A stretch of 64,000 nucleotides of DNA from Symbiodinium natans (Eukaryota; Sar; Dinophyceae; Suessiales; Symbiodiniaceae). The notes under the pieces were generated by a model that saw only the letters and a program-made list of their open reading frames with translations, was not told the origin of the DNA and did no database searches. The first letter of the stretch is position 1; the number at the start of each line of letters is the position of its first letter. This document shows positions 10,132-21,673 of this stretch, piece by piece. A program made the position numbers and the translations under genes. The stretch spans positions 62,001-126,000 of the forward strand of contig CAJNDS010000069.1 of the NCBI GenBank assembly GCA_905221605.1. The letters are read 5' to 3'.

Positions 10132-11229
10132 CAGCCCCCTCAACCCCTGAACCCCCCGCCTCCTGAGCGCTCCGGCTGGCCCAGCTCGTCAGCGCCAGGG
10201 CGGTAAAGGTCCAGCGAGGGAAGAAGGTGCCCTGCAAGGTGGAAAAAGCAAGGTGGAAAAAGGGCCCTGGCTTCTTCGGGCTTAGGGCTTAGGGCTTAGG
10301 GCTTAGGGTTTAGGGTTCAGGGCCCAAACCCCAAACCCCAAAGCTAGAGTGGCTTCTTGGGTCTCTAAGGCGTCAACATGTTGATTGCAAAACCAGAAAA
10401 AAACAACAGGTTTGATGGGAGACTGAGTTCACCCCTTAGCCATAAACCCGAAACCACAAAGCCCTTAAGCCCTCTCAACCACAAAACCTAAAGGCCCCAA
10501 ACCCTAAACCCTAAACCCTAAACCCCAAACCCTAAACCCTAAACCCCAAAGCCTAAACCCTAAATCCTAAACAATGTTACAACTCCAAAGCTCATCGAAT
10601 CCTGCGTCGGGTTATAGGGTGAGCTTGACGGCTTCCCTACGAAGGGTTTTCGGTGTAGGTCTGCGGGCTCAGGGTGGTTGGGCTTCTTGGGTGTTAGGGC
10701 TTTAGGGCGTTTACGGTTAAGGGCTTAGGGCTTAGGGTGGTAGTCATTGGGGTTCTTGGGTGCTAGGGCTTTAAGGCGTAGGATGTGTTGGGTTGAGCTT
10801 GGCCCAACCGCATGAAAGGGTTTAGGGTTTTGGGGTTTGGGTTTTGGGCTCTGGGACAGACAGTGAGAATCTTTGGATGGGGCTCTTCATGTAAAGCAAC
10901 CCAACCGCGAATCAAACCCGAAGCCTCAACATGGGTTTGGAGTCCTTGTTTTCAGGTGCCATAATGGATAGGGACCCAAAAAATGGGAACTTCATCTAGA
11001 GAACTACCCAGACTTTGTTGCTGCAAAGTGTTCATGATGCATCTGAAGTACCATTAGTTCCGTCGAAGAGGGAGTAGAACTGCTGCTTCTTCCGTGGCGT
11101 TGCCTGCCCATTTGATTCACATGCAAGCTTGGCTGTGTGAATGCATTTGGACCTGCAACATCATGAGCCAGGACCATCCGTTCGAACAGGGCAAACTCTT
11201 AACGGCAACACCTTCACTCAGGCCCTGGG
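10132..11229. other. Mosaic of telomeric variants and unique sequence
   Basis: Includes a CTTAGGG run at 10266-10310, which meets a CCCAAAC run head to head near 10320, and CCCTAAA blocks at 10498-10575. From 10830 to 11220 there is about 400 bp of unique sequence with no recognisable gene. Confidence 0.5.
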
Positions 11230-11382
11230 CCCTAACCCCTAACCCCTAACCCCTAAACCCTAAACCCTAAAACCTAAACCTTAAACCCTAAACCCTAAAC
11301 CCTATAACCCTAAACCCTAAACCCTAAACCCTAAACCCTAAACCCTAAATCGTAAACCGTAAACCGTAAACCGTAAACCCCA
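11230..11382 (-). repeat. Interstitial telomeric block, CCCTAAA with CGTAAAC variants
   Basis: About twenty units. The left edge is CCCCTAA, the middle canonical CCCTAAA, and the right edge four tandem CGTAAAC copies. This is an example of a variant being locally amplified. Confidence 0.9.
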
Positions 11383-11727
11383 AGTGCAAACTCATGCATC
11401 CCACGGCCTCCAGCATCCAACTCACAGCCAGCTGCCTGAAGAATAAGAACAGATGTTGACGCCGTGTCGCACATAGGGTTAAGGCCCCCTTCAACAACTG
11501 AGAAGCAGGGATTTCCGGTCTTTCTTTGTCCCTCAGGGTCCGTGTCAGGACTGGGGTTTCAGGTCAAAGTACGTAACACAATGTGCCCTTTGCTGGTTTG
11601 GGGCTATTCGTTTCTTGGGTCCAGGGAACCCTTGATCCTAAACCCCAATATGCAGCAGGATTGTATTGGCGCGCAAGAGGATCGAATCCATCCCAAACCT
11701 ACAAACTGTACACCGAGTGGCATAAAT

Positions 11728-11828
11728 GGGTTTTTTTTCGAAAATAGGGCACCCCTAAAAGAAATCCCCAAATAGTAGGATTCCTTTCCAATAGGCACCC
11801 CAAGAAGGTACCCCGAATTTCGGAAACC
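11728..11828. mobile_element. MITE-like element, family C copy
   Basis: The right end GGTACCCCGAATTTCGGAAA is the mirror of the family left end. The interior CCCCAAATAGTAGGATTCC is the reverse complement of the family core. About 101 bp. Confidence 0.65.
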
Positions 11829-12091
11829 ATCATATGGGCTGGTTCCGAGAACAGGGTTGTGGGTTCCTACAATGACGAAGAAAATATTTTTAGGGTATAT
11901 CAGGAGCCTTAAAGGGGTCCACTACTGGGTGGGATATTCATCAGAGGCAGGAATCGTCACGATCAATGTGAACGGAGAATTTGTTAGCAATACGCACGCG
12001 CTCACACACGTAGCGCAGCTGCAAACCCATCGCTAAATCTCTTCCGCACTCGTTCAGAGACCCCACAGGCTTCAAACACCACGCAACTTAC

Positions 12092-12200
12092 ATATGGTCA
12101 TTTCTCAAAATGATGGTCCCTTTTGGGATACCCTAAAATAAGAGGGGGCGCCTTCAAATAAGGACCCCAAAAGGACCAGATTTTAGAGAAGTGACCATAT
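12092..12200. mobile_element. MITE-like foldback, family D copy 1
   Basis: The left end ATATGGTCATTTCTCAAAAT is mirrored by ATTTTAGAGAAGTGACCATA. The second tier, GGTCCCTTTTGGG, is mirrored by CCCCAAAAGGACC. 109 bp, with a matching copy at 44141. Confidence 0.75.
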
Positions 12201-12312
12201 CACCAAGTGAACATGCGGGCAGGGTGCTGTATCTGGTCAGCGGGGGCCAGGAAGAGAGCCCGAGACCTGACCCGCAAAGTCACAGCTTGCCCACTGTCAA
12301 GTCACACGACAG

Positions 12313-12365
12313 ATTTAGGGTTTAGGGTTTAGAGTTTAGGGTTTAGGGTTCAGGGTTTAGGGTTT
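12313..12365 (+). repeat. TTTAGGG block
   Basis: Seven heptamers with TTTAGAG and TTCAGGG variants. Confidence 0.9.
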
Positions 12366-12677
12366 CTAATATCCCAAGCCTGCGACGCCCTGCGACTCAT
12401 TGCGGCACGTCCTCCGGAGGCTCGGGTGACTCGGGCCCCTCAGTCCCGGCGATGATCCACCCAAACGCACAAATTCAAAAGGGAAGCCATCGTGGTCCAA
12501 CCACAAACTCGGAAGCATGACTGGCGCGCGGTCCGCCTGGCCGCGGCCGTCCACGATGGAGTCGGAGACTGAGTCGGAGCCAACAAAGATCTTCCCAACG
12601 CCCTGCGGCGAGATCGGCCACTGAACCCAGACAAGGGCCTTCGACGACCCAGACTGGAACTTCTTCATCGTGTACAT
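12366..12677 (-). CDS. Unassigned open reading frame, doubtful
   Basis: A 103-codon minus-strand frame in a stretch free of telomeric repeat. It starts M-Y-T-M-K-K and has mixed, protein-like composition (F-V-G-S-D-S-V, D-H-D-G-F-P-F-E-F). Two other minus-strand frames, of 64 and 87 codons, overlap it. The stop lies at the edge of the telomeric block, which suggests chance termination or a broken 3' end. I recognise no domain. It may be an exon, a relic or noise. Confidence 0.12.
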   Translation of the reverse strand: MYTMKKFQSGSSKALVWVQWPISPQGVGKIFVGSDSVSDSIVDGRGQADRAPVMLPSLWLDHDGFPFEFVRLGGSSPGLRGPSHPSLRRTCRNESQGVAGLGY

Positions 12678-12739
12678 CTGCCCACGTTTTTTTCTTCCAC
12701 CTCTGCTTATTGGAGTTTTTCGGTGCCAAGAAGGACAAG

Positions 12740-13219
12740 ATTCTTAAATACGCAGGCTATGTGTGTAGTGGTGGTTCGGGCATTGTGGCTGGGCTTCGTG
12801 TTGGCGCGGCTCCCTGCTCTGAATCGCTCCCTATGAAAAAGAGCATCCAAACTCCAAACTCTGCAGTCTAAACCCTAAACCCACGACCCGGAAGCAGAAC
12901 CCTCACCCCTAAACCTAAAAGTCAGCCAAAGGGGTTAGGGTTTAGTGTCGAAACAAAAAAAACATCCAAACACCTGAGTCTTATCAAGCAACAAAACACC
13001 TCCTTAAACCGTACCAGCCTAAAAAACCATGACAGCCCTCAAACAAACCATTTAGACATAGCTAAAGAACCAGAAACAACTTCAAACCAACCATAACAAG
13101 CCGTCCATGTCTCAAGCATCAACTTAAACCTAAACCCTAGGCTAAACGCTAGTAAAAAACACCCTAAACCCTAAAACCCTGAAACCCTAAACCCAACAAC
13201 CGTAACGCCGTCAAATTGT
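12740..13219. other. Mosaic of unique sequence and decayed CCCTAAA
   Basis: A-rich stretches with AAACC motifs, gradually becoming the AAAACCCC array to the right. No gene recognised. Confidence 0.45.
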
Positions 13220-13336
13220 AAAACCGCAAAACCCCAAAAACCGCAAAACCCCAAAAACCCAAAACCCCAAAACCCCAAAACCCCAAAACCCTAAAACCCT
13301 AAAACCCTAAATCCCTAAAACCCTAAAACCCTAAAC
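13220..13336 (-). repeat. 8-mer array AAAACCCC to AAAACCCT
   Basis: Telomere-derived units with an extra A. The left half is AAAACCCC and the right half AAAACCCT. Confidence 0.9.
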
Positions 13337-13446
13337 TACTATTTGCTGAAGCACCCCAAAAGAACATTCTAAAACAAATCCCGAGACTACCCTTATAAGG
13401 AGGAATATTTGCTATTTTTTGGGGGCTTCTTAAGCAAATGCTAGTA
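13336..13446. mobile_element. Single foldback (K)
   Basis: The left arm TACTATTTGCTGAAGCACCC is mirrored, with small gaps, by the right arm ending GGCTTCTTAAGCAAATGCTA. 111 bp, lying directly against the 8-mer array. No second copy found. Confidence 0.55.
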
Positions 13447-13828
13447 AACTCTATCTGGGCCCTCGGACACCATGAGCAACTCCCCTGTCTCGACCGCCCG
13501 GGTAGCCACGAGGCCCCGCCCTCTGCCAGGCAGGAGGACCTCACGGTGAGGGGTTCAGGGTTTTAGGGTTTAGGGTTTGGGGTTTAAGGGTTAGGGTTTT
13601 AGGGTTTTAGGTTTTGTTGAGGGTTTCTCGAGGAGTTTATGCAGGTTGTTTAGGGTGTTTTTTGGGGGGGTTCGGGTGTTTTGGGGTTTTTGAGGGTTTG
13701 TCAGGAGTTTTCAGGGTGTTGCACGGTTCGTTGGTGTCTTCTAGGGTTTTTACGGTTTTAGGGTATTCAGGGTTTTGGAGTTGTTTTGGCGTTTTTAGGT
13801 TATTCTTAGGGGGGGTGGGTGGGGGGTT

Positions 13829-13929
13829 CAGGGTTTAGGGTTTTAGGGTTTTAGGGTTTTAGGGTTTTAGGGTTTTAGGGTTTTAGGGTTTTAGGGTTTT
13901 AGGGTTTTAGGGTTTTAGGGTTTTAGGGT
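13829..13929 (+). repeat. 8-mer array (TTTTAGGG)n
   Basis: Twelve near-perfect TTTTAGGG units, one T longer than the telomere heptamer. The preceding 200 bp (13620-13828) is a looser G/T-rich relative. Confidence 0.95.
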
Positions 13930-14221
13930 CTTTGAGGGTTTTATTTGTTTTTTTTTGGGGGGGGTTAGGGTTGTTTAGTATTAGGGTTTTTGGGAGGGGT
14001 TTAGGGTCTTGAAGGTTTCTTTTCGGGTTGTCGGGTTTAGGGTGTTTAAGGCTTAGGGTTTAAGGGTTTTGGGGTTCAAGGGTTTTTGGCGTTTGGCCTT
14101 TTAGGGTTTAGGGTTTAGGGTTTAGGGTTTAGGGTTTCAAGGTTTCGAATGTAGGGCTGGGTGTTTGGGGTGGGGCTTCGGAAGCTTCAGAGTTCAGGGA
14201 CTCAATGGTCCTTCGGGTTGG

Positions 14222-14360
14222 GTTTAGGGTTTAGGGTTTAGGGTTTAGGGTTTAGGGTTTAGGGCTTAGGGCTTAGGGCTTAGGGTTTAGGGTTTAGGGT
14301 TTAGGGTTTAGGGGTTTAGGGTTTAGGGTTTTAGGGTTTTAGGGTTGTAGGCTTTAGGGG
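14222..14360 (+). repeat. Interstitial telomeric block with a CTTAGGG subcluster
   Basis: About 18 units. Three consecutive CTTAGGG copies lie in the middle and TTTTAGGG at the right edge, showing local spread of single variants. Confidence 0.95.
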
Positions 14361-15965
14361 GCGCCTTGACCCTTCTACCGCTACCGCGAAAAGGATGGAC
14401 AGGGTGTAGAGGCTTCGGAGGTGTAGGGGTTTGGGGGTTTGGGGTTTAGGGTTTAGGGGTTTCGGCTTGGGGATGGGCGGGGTTTCAGGCTTTGCGCACT
14501 TTCAGGGGTTTGGAGTCCAAAGGTTTTGGGGGTTTCAGGGTTTAGTGTTTAGGTCTACCGGGCTCCGATTGCTGAGGAAGGGCTTCGCATCTTTTGTGGA
14601 GTCCAGGCATTTTTGGGTGTTGGCGCACAAAGACATTCAGGGATTGGTCTGAACTATTGGCCCATTGCCTACAGAGGGGCATCCAGGCTTCATCAACAAG
14701 TCCTGAACCCGAGATGGACCTTTAGGGTCTATAGGGTTTAAAGTTTAGGGTCTAGAGTTTAGGGTGTAGGGTAAGGCGCGAACCAGCTGCAAGGCGTCGG
14801 AGTACCTGACACCCGCAGACGCGTTGAATGTACAGGACGTCTAAGAACCCACCTCTGAGCATATCATATCATATCATATCATATCATATATATATATATA
14901 GATATATATAGATATAATATAATAAATATGTTTTTATATATTATATAAATATAATATACATGGGAGGACCGAGATGATGGGCCTCTGAGGGATCTTGACA
15001 AACATGTAGTTTAGGGTACCTACAAGGGCCAACAGTTCAGAAACCACAGAAAGCCACAAGCCACAACCTCTTCAGACCGAAGCTTAAAGCCGAAGCTCAG
15101 CCATCTAAATCCTGAGTTCTGGACTTCAAGCCTTGCAGCCTGTCCAACTTCAACTTGCTGAATCCCTGGGGTTTAGGGTTTAGGGTTGAGGGTTGAGGGT
15201 TTAAACCCTAAAGGCCAGGCCCTGTAAAACCTCATCCCTAGGTTCCTATGTTACTGTACGCCCCTGGAGGCCAACACAATTTAAGCCCAAGAGTTCCTAG
15301 ACGCTAATAAACCCTAAACCCTGAACCCGCATGGGCCCAAACCCTAAACCCTCAACCTGCTGTTTGGGGTTGAGCGCTTAAGGTCTATGGCTTTTGGGAA
15401 CTTGAAAACGCATCCTCAACTAAATGTTGCTTGAGTTCAGGATTAGGGTTGAGGGCTTCGGGCCCTACACCTTCAGACAGAAATGCATGAACATGCGATC
15501 ATGGAAGCCACGGGGGTTTGGGTTTAAAACTCATGCCGTAACCGCAAAGCAGAAACCACATGTGAGTCAACCTCTGCATGCTCTAAGGGGGGTCAAACTC
15601 TTGTGGCCCCGTGTTGGTCAAAGGCCGCCCTTGAGCCCCAAGCCATCAAAACTCAGCCCTAAACCCGGTACCCACATCGCCGTGTCGGGCTTGGGATTCA
15701 GAATTGCGTTTAGATGCCCCCCCCCCGCCCCCACGCCAAGCCAAGCCAAAACCCTCTTGCGCCTTGAACGATGTTAGGTGAATCGTAGACCTTCAACCCT
15801 ACACCCCGAAGCCTGAACCCTAAACCTTGAACCCTAAACCCTAAACGCTAATAAACCCTAAACCTTATGCTCCCAGGAGATGGCACCACTCAGGCGGTTC
15901 AGTGCCAACATCATCGGCGGCCTCAGATACCTAGGCAAGCAGTGAAGATGCACGGGGGCCTTCCA
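14361..15965. other. Mosaic, no gene recognised
   Basis: Includes a (CATAT)n and (TA)n microsatellite at 14856-14960, small telomeric blocks at 15170-15205, 15308-15350 and 15820-15850, and about 250-bp unique pieces. A 117-codon frame at 15424-15777 runs through telomere-derived segments and is not supported. Confidence 0.5.
14856..14960. repeat. CATAT/TA microsatellite
   Basis: Six CATAT pentamers followed by (TA)n and AT-rich sequence to TATATTATATAAATATAATA. Confidence 0.9.
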
Positions 15966-16328
15966 CCCTAACCCTAAACCCTAAACCCCAAACCCTAAAC
16001 CGCCTAAACCCTATAAATCTCTAAGGTGCCCGAAACCCTAAGGCTCCATGACCTCACGAATTATATACTTGGGCCCCAAAGAATTTGAAAAGAGCCCTTG
16101 GAGTTGAAATTAGGAGGCTGTATCCAAGATATGATACGACCAAAGTTGGTCGTGAGGTACGGCTTTGCTGAGCTTCTTGGGGGTAATGTTGGGGGTTTAG
16201 GGTTTAGGGTTTAGGGTTTAGGCTTCCCCAGGATGGCGTTTAAGACCCTCTCAGAAATATTCCTGAATATGATCCTCTTGAGCCCAATAAGGGGAAATAT
16301 GAAATGGCCCAAGGGCCTGCCCAGTTCC

Positions 16329-16476
16329 TACTTGGAGGTTCATGGGTTATTATGGATAGGGTTAGGGTTTAGGGTTTAGGGTTTAGGTTTAGGGTTTCGG
16401 AGCAAGGTAACGTATAGTCGAACCTTCGTTCAGGTACTTAGAACCCTACTTGTAACCACCCACGAACCTTCAAGTA
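16329..16476. mobile_element. Family B element carrying a telomeric block
   Basis: The left end TACTTGGAGGTTCATGGGTT and the right end ACGAACCTTCAAGTA are family B terminal repeats. The interior is replaced or invaded by a TTTAGGG block (16358-16399). 148 bp. Confidence 0.75.
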
Positions 16477-17391
16477 GGCGTGTTCTGTTGTTCAAACGAT
16501 TTGGGGGGCTGAGCGGTCGAGGTTCTTTTCAAGGCTTCGGGACTTGGAAGTTAGCTCTCAGTTTCAATCGCTAAAACCGAAACCGTAACCCCTCAACCCT
16601 AAACCCCAAATCCCTAAACTGCCTAAAACCCTATGATGCCCTAAACCCTGAAACCGCCAGAAACCCTCATTGCGGGCCCAGCTTCGATTTTTAGCGTAGG
16701 GATAGGGCTAGGGTTTAGGGTTTAGGGATAGGGTTAGGCAGAGTGCAAGCTTTGCATACCGACTGCCGTACGTCTTCATTGCAAGGGCTGGGCTTAGAGT
16801 TTCAAAATGCAAGTGGCAAGCTCTGAAGTCTGGTCCTGTGTGCTGGAGTACTTGACTAGTTTTGACAGGACTGCTGCCGCCCTCCAAGACTGCAAAACCC
16901 AAAACAGTTTAGCGATATACCCCTCCCCCCACCCAAAGCCGAAGCGCATCGTCGGCTCGCAGAATTTAGATCACTGACCACAACCTTGAACAACAAAACC
17001 TTCCAAAACCCGGAACCCATGATGGCAAACCCCAAGCCCCTTCACCCTAGAATCCTAAACCCCTAAATGCCTACACCCGAAACCCCTACACCAAAGCCTA
17101 ACCCTGTGACCCCTAAACCCAAAACCCTACACTGCCACAAACCCTAAACCCTAATACCCTAGACCCTAAGCCCTAAACCTAAACCTTAAACCCTGAACCC
17201 TAAACCCCAAACACTAAACCCTAAACCCAGTAAGCCTAAACCCTGTAACCCTAAACCCCTGTAACCCTAAACCCTAAACCCTAAATCCTCCATTCTCCCA
17301 AGAGGCGGCGCTCCGAAGCAGGCGACCCAGGTCGACGTTCGGCCGAGCGGGTTCCACCCAGCCCTGGCGTCTCACAAGCTTCAAGCCCTTA
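16477..17391. other. Unique sequence passing into decayed CCCTAAA
   Basis: About 16500-17030 is mostly unrecognised sequence with a small TTTAGGG block at 16706-16735. The stretch 17040-17290 is a long, decayed CCCTAAA array with CCCGAAA, CCCCTAAA and CCCTGTAA variants. Confidence 0.5.
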
Positions 17392-17460
17392 GGGGGTTTA
17401 GGGTTTAGGGTTTAGGGTTGAGGGTTGAGGGTTGAGGGTTGAGGATTTGGGGTTTGGGGA
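17392..17460 (+). repeat. TTTAGGG block passing into TTGAGGG
   Basis: Three canonical units, then four TTGAGGG units: another local variant cluster. Confidence 0.9.
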
Positions 17461-18028
17461 TCAAAGGGTTTAGGGTTTGTTGCGGGTTTGGGGATTGCAG
17501 TTGCAGGGGGGGGGGTTTGGTTTTAGCCTTGAGGTTTAGAGCTCTAGGGCTTTGGTTCTCATGGCGCATGAATGTTTAGCGGACCTCTGCTGCACCGAGG
17601 GAGTTGGGATGTGTTTAGCTTAAGGCTTATCGGGGTTCGCAATGTCTTAGTCTTTGGAGCGTGGAGACTGGGGTGTCGAGTTCACTAAAAAGTCCAGAAA
17701 AGAGTCGCCGCCGCAATCTAAACCCTGAACTCTGAATCTAAAATCGCGTTAAGCCGTAAGCTTGCGCGAGCATCGCTGACTATGTGATTGGGCGCTCGAG
17801 CATAGCGGACAGAGCTGTGCCCTACTAGCCTGACGCCGGACAGGGAGGGGCTCATTAGGATTTATCCAAAACCCAAAACCCAGAACCCTAAACCCAGAAC
17901 CCTAAACCTTTATGGGGTGTTGGTCGGTCTACCTGGCCTTCGACAGCCTCTGTTGACCCTGCACGCCCCCCCCGCCCCCCTCCCCCCCCCCTCCCCCCAG
18001 TCTAACGTAGCTACTCATCTAATATACA

Positions 18029-18479
18029 TTGGGATGTTCCCTCTTATACTAATAGTCCTGAATAGGGATTATAGTACCCCCTAATCCGAGCTTCTGTTTA
18101 ATTGGGGGGGGGGGGGGGGGCCCCCCCCCCCCACAATGAGAAAGGCAGGGTTCCGCAATAGTTGGACCATGGCCCTGTATTGATTCTCTATTTAAAAACA
18201 ATACGAATGCATTGAAAACAATAGGAATGTATAGAATGTCTGCAGAAGCAAAAAAAGCTTTCCGAAAGGCTGAGTTTCAAAATTTTTGCAACCCCCCAAA
18301 AAATTCCTTTAAATGTGGGGGGTTTGTCCCATACGAAATCCAACCTAATGGAAAGTAGTCTTCCGGCGGGTTTCCGGCAAAAAAAATTCTTTAAATGTGG
18401 GGGTATTAATTAAACTGATGCTCGGATTACTATAATCCCTAATTACTAAGGACTGTTAGTATAAGGGGGAACATCCCAA
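18029..18479. mobile_element. Family A element copy 3, with a large nested insertion
   Basis: The ends TTGGGATGTTCCCTCTTATA and TAAGGGGGAACATCCCAA are family A termini, but the element is 451 bp long where other copies are 95-103. The pairing arms continue inward: TAATCCGAGCTTCTGTTTAA pairs with the TTAAACTGATGCTCGGATTA side. A central segment of about 300 bp begins with G17 followed by C12 and contains a direct repeat of TTTAAATGTGGGG (near 18309 and 18391). Confidence 0.75.
18104..18132. repeat. G17-C12 homopolymer palindrome
   Basis: 17 G followed at once by 12 C inside the family A element. It could form a very stable hairpin, and may also be an assembly or sequencing weak point. Confidence 0.9.
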
Positions 18480-18609
18480 ACCATACACCGCTTGACGTTA
18501 AAGACCTTGGGCAGTTCTGGACCCAATCCGCAACTTTTTTTGAACGTTCCGGGCGAGAAGGAGCCTTTTCCTAAACACCCTCCTCCCGCCCACCGCCCCC
18601 CACCCCCGT

Positions 18610-18726
18610 AAAACCCTAAACCCTAAACCCTAAACCCTAAACCCTAAACCCTAAACCCTAAACCCTAGACCCTAGACCCTAGACCCTAGACCCTAGACCC
18701 TAAACCCTAAACCCTAAACCCTAAAC
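18610..18726 (-). repeat. CCCTAAA block with a CCCTAGA cluster
   Basis: About 17 heptamers. Five consecutive CCCTAGA copies at 18664-18700 are flanked by canonical CCCTAAA. Confidence 0.95.
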
Positions 18727-18860
18727 TTAAAAAACAACAAAAGAACCCTCTTCGCGCCTCCTGCCACTGGCCCCACGCAGGCGCCTGAGCTCGGGATGCG
18801 TCGGGCTTCGGCACCGTCCTCGGAGGCGGATCTCCTGGAAGACTTTGGTTTTCAGTCTGG

Positions 18861-19012
18861 TTTAGGGTTTAGGGTTTAGGGTTTAGGGTTTCGGGTTTAG
18901 GCTTTGGGGCTTAGGGCTTAGGGTTTAGGGCTTTGGGTATAGGGTTTAGGGTTTACGGGTGAGGGTTTAGGGGTTAGGGTTCAGCGTGTAGGGTTTAGGG
19001 TGTAGGGAGTTG
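18861..19012 (+). repeat. Degenerate TTTAGGG array
   Basis: Canonical units, then TTCGGG, CTTAGGG, TGTAGGG and GTGAGGG variants. Confidence 0.8.
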
Positions 19013-21673
19013 GTGGTAGGGGATTAGAGTTTGACAGGGTTTTGGGTTTGCGGTTTAAAAGGTTGAGGGTGTTGGGTCCAGTGTTCAGGGGTTACTTTGC
19101 AGGAGAGGGTTGGAGAATCTCAGCTGCTACGAAGCAGCAGCGGGTGTTGAAACCAGTTCACCCTTCACCCTAAACCCTAAACCCTAGAGTACCAGAGTGG
19201 GTTGAGGGTCCCCCCGGATCAGCGCACAAGTCGCGCACACATACTTAAGGCATCTTAAAGGCACGACGCTTGCGCAAGGATAGATGTGAGAGCTTGTTAC
19301 ACAATACACCCCCGATTTGACCCGAAAGTTGCCCTAAAGGGCTTTGGGTGTAGCATGTGGGTTTTAGGGCTACCAGACTCAGAACCAGGGGACAAGTGGG
19401 GTCCAAAAGAAGCATCGCCAAACAGCAACGAGCGAAACCTAATAATCGTCTACAGCTACCGCCACATCAAACAACTCATGCAGACTGTCTGCTGAACACC
19501 GTTTTTCAGAAAACCAACTGAGGGTTTGCGAAATAAGGGGCCTTTTCATATAAACCTCGAAACGTAGGATTACAATAAGGACCCCAATGGGGTACCCCTC
19601 ATCTCGGAAACCCCGAACCGAAAGAAGAAGACGTTGACCCAACAATTTTTGCATGGCACTGATGAGGCTGCGGGTAGTGAATCATGTGATGGACGCTGCT
19701 CGTCGGCACTTGCCTGTGGTGTGGACGGGCTTGGCCTCTCTACTGTTGTCTCTAAACCCCTAGGGTTTAGGGTTTAGGGTTTACGGTTTAGGATTTAGGG
19801 TTTAGGGTTTACCTATACCCAGTTTTCTTTGGTTTAGCACTAGAGCCCTTGAACCACTTGTGGGCAGAGAGTGTTCACTTGAAATCCCCTCCACACAAAT
19901 CGGCAGGTCGGCATCTTCCGACAGTGAAAGCGCATCGTGCCGTACGGCTCGGCGGCTAGGGTACCCTACATGGTCAGTTCTCAAACGACTCGGGTGAAGG
20001 TCTCTTTGTGACTTGATAGTCACCTTTGCAAAGCAAGCCTTTGGAACAAGGACCATCGTTTAGACAACCGACCACTCACCTCGCATTTTCCTTGATCATC
20101 TCGTCCATGGATGACCCCCTAGGATCTGAAGTTTAGCGCTCAGGTTGTTTCAGGGATGACCCGGGTTCAGAATTCGGGGTTAACGGCTACATCGGCTACA
20201 TTGGCTACCTCGGCTACGTCCTGCAGCCAATGCTGGTAGACCTCGAAGTTCGGGGCTTAATGAAGCCTACTGCTTCAGCTTTAGTTGCGGGGTTGAGGGA
20301 ATTTGCAGTCCCAGGATCAAATCCAGAACCGCAAGATTTCTTACAAAGACTGCCTTTTTTTCGCTAAGCCGATCAGACTGGCACGGCACGGTCTTGAGCA
20401 TTGAAATCTGTAAGTTGTTGTCTTGTGCTGCGGACGCTTTGTGCATCCTGACTTGCAGAAATCTTTCTTCTCCCTAAAAGCTGTATCCCAATCTGACGTG
20501 CCAGGGCATGTGAGCCGTTCACTTAAGTAGGCGGACAAGCAGGTAGGCTCCTAACCGTGCTCCTGTCGTTTCGGGGCAATATCTGGGTGCTGTTTTGGTG
20601 ATGCTCTTCCCCTGGGACATGCGCATTACATGAAGGGTTACTTAGCGTGAGCACGCCAGTGATGTATTTGGGAGGGTTGTCCTGGGGGAAGGGGCTACTA
20701 TGTGAATGTGTATTTGTGTGTATATATACATGTCTATATGTATAGTTAGGTATGTGTGGCATTCGCCCTCTTTTTCCTCGAGTATATTAACAGAGAGGGA
20801 TGTGCGATGCTGTCTAACTGAGAAAAGTCGGCGCAAGCAGGCACTCCCTAGTAAATTTATACTAGCACATGGCGATCCGCTCCAGTTTCATGCTGGGGGC
20901 GTGATGAAGAATGTAACTTTGATATTGAGGGTTTAGGGTTTGCGAGACGTGCGACGACCTGGAACATCATAACTCGAATGTTTGTACACGGCGAGACTGG
21001 CCACTTGCATGATATGCTCTGACAATTACCAACACTTCAAGCTTATACGGCTATTGCTGCACACGGGTCGTAATGCATATGCCGGGACTGATCTAAAACA
21101 TCATGATGCCTTCTTTGGGTCCTCTACAAACTATATGTAGGGCATCCCAAGAGACTATAGTGCAGAGCAACCCCCGCATGCAGCGACCCACTTCCCCCAT
21201 GCACGTCTCTAAGGACCCAGTCTCCAGACTGGCTTAGACAGCCCATGACGAAAAAGGACCGGAAGGGTAGAAACACGCGGGACTTGTGGCTTCGCCCTTG
21301 TAAATAAGGCAAGAGGCCACAAACGGATGTTGCTTGAGCAGTAGGTAGGCCCACCGGCGCAAACAATCAAACCCTCAAAAAGGGTTTAGGGTTTAGTTTA
21401 GGGTTTAGGGTTTAGGGTTTAGAGTCACTGTCCTCCAACAAGTCCGCAATCTGCAACTGCTCAGGGGATCTCCACCTAGACATAGATCCCACGTCGCTCC
21501 ATAAAAAGAGCCTACGAGGCGAAAGCACTCGTGCAAGCGTCAGCGGCGCCTTTGCTTATAGATCAATGCCATGTGGAGTTTAGGGTCCAGGGAGTCCTCT
21601 TGAAACCCCGAAGCCAAAAGTCGAAACTCCTGTCGAGACGTGCAAAGGCACAGGAGATCGCCCGTGCTAGTGT
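19013..21673. other. Low-telomere stretch, no gene recognised
   Basis: Apart from the family C copy, the block at 19760-19812 and the block at 21380-21422, this 2.6 kb is mostly unique. It holds a GGCTAC-based tandem of four copies of about 9-10 bp (20184-20222) and a TATATACATGTCTATATG microsatellite near 20725. Several 60-84 codon frames on both strands overlap each other. I found no domain, tRNA or rRNA signal. Confidence 0.45.
19522..19614. mobile_element. MITE-like element, family C copy
   Basis: The left GGGTTTGCGAAATAAGGGG and the right CCCCTCATCTCGGAAACCCC are inverted termini of family C. The interior contains GTAGGATTACAATAAGGACC. Confidence 0.6.
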
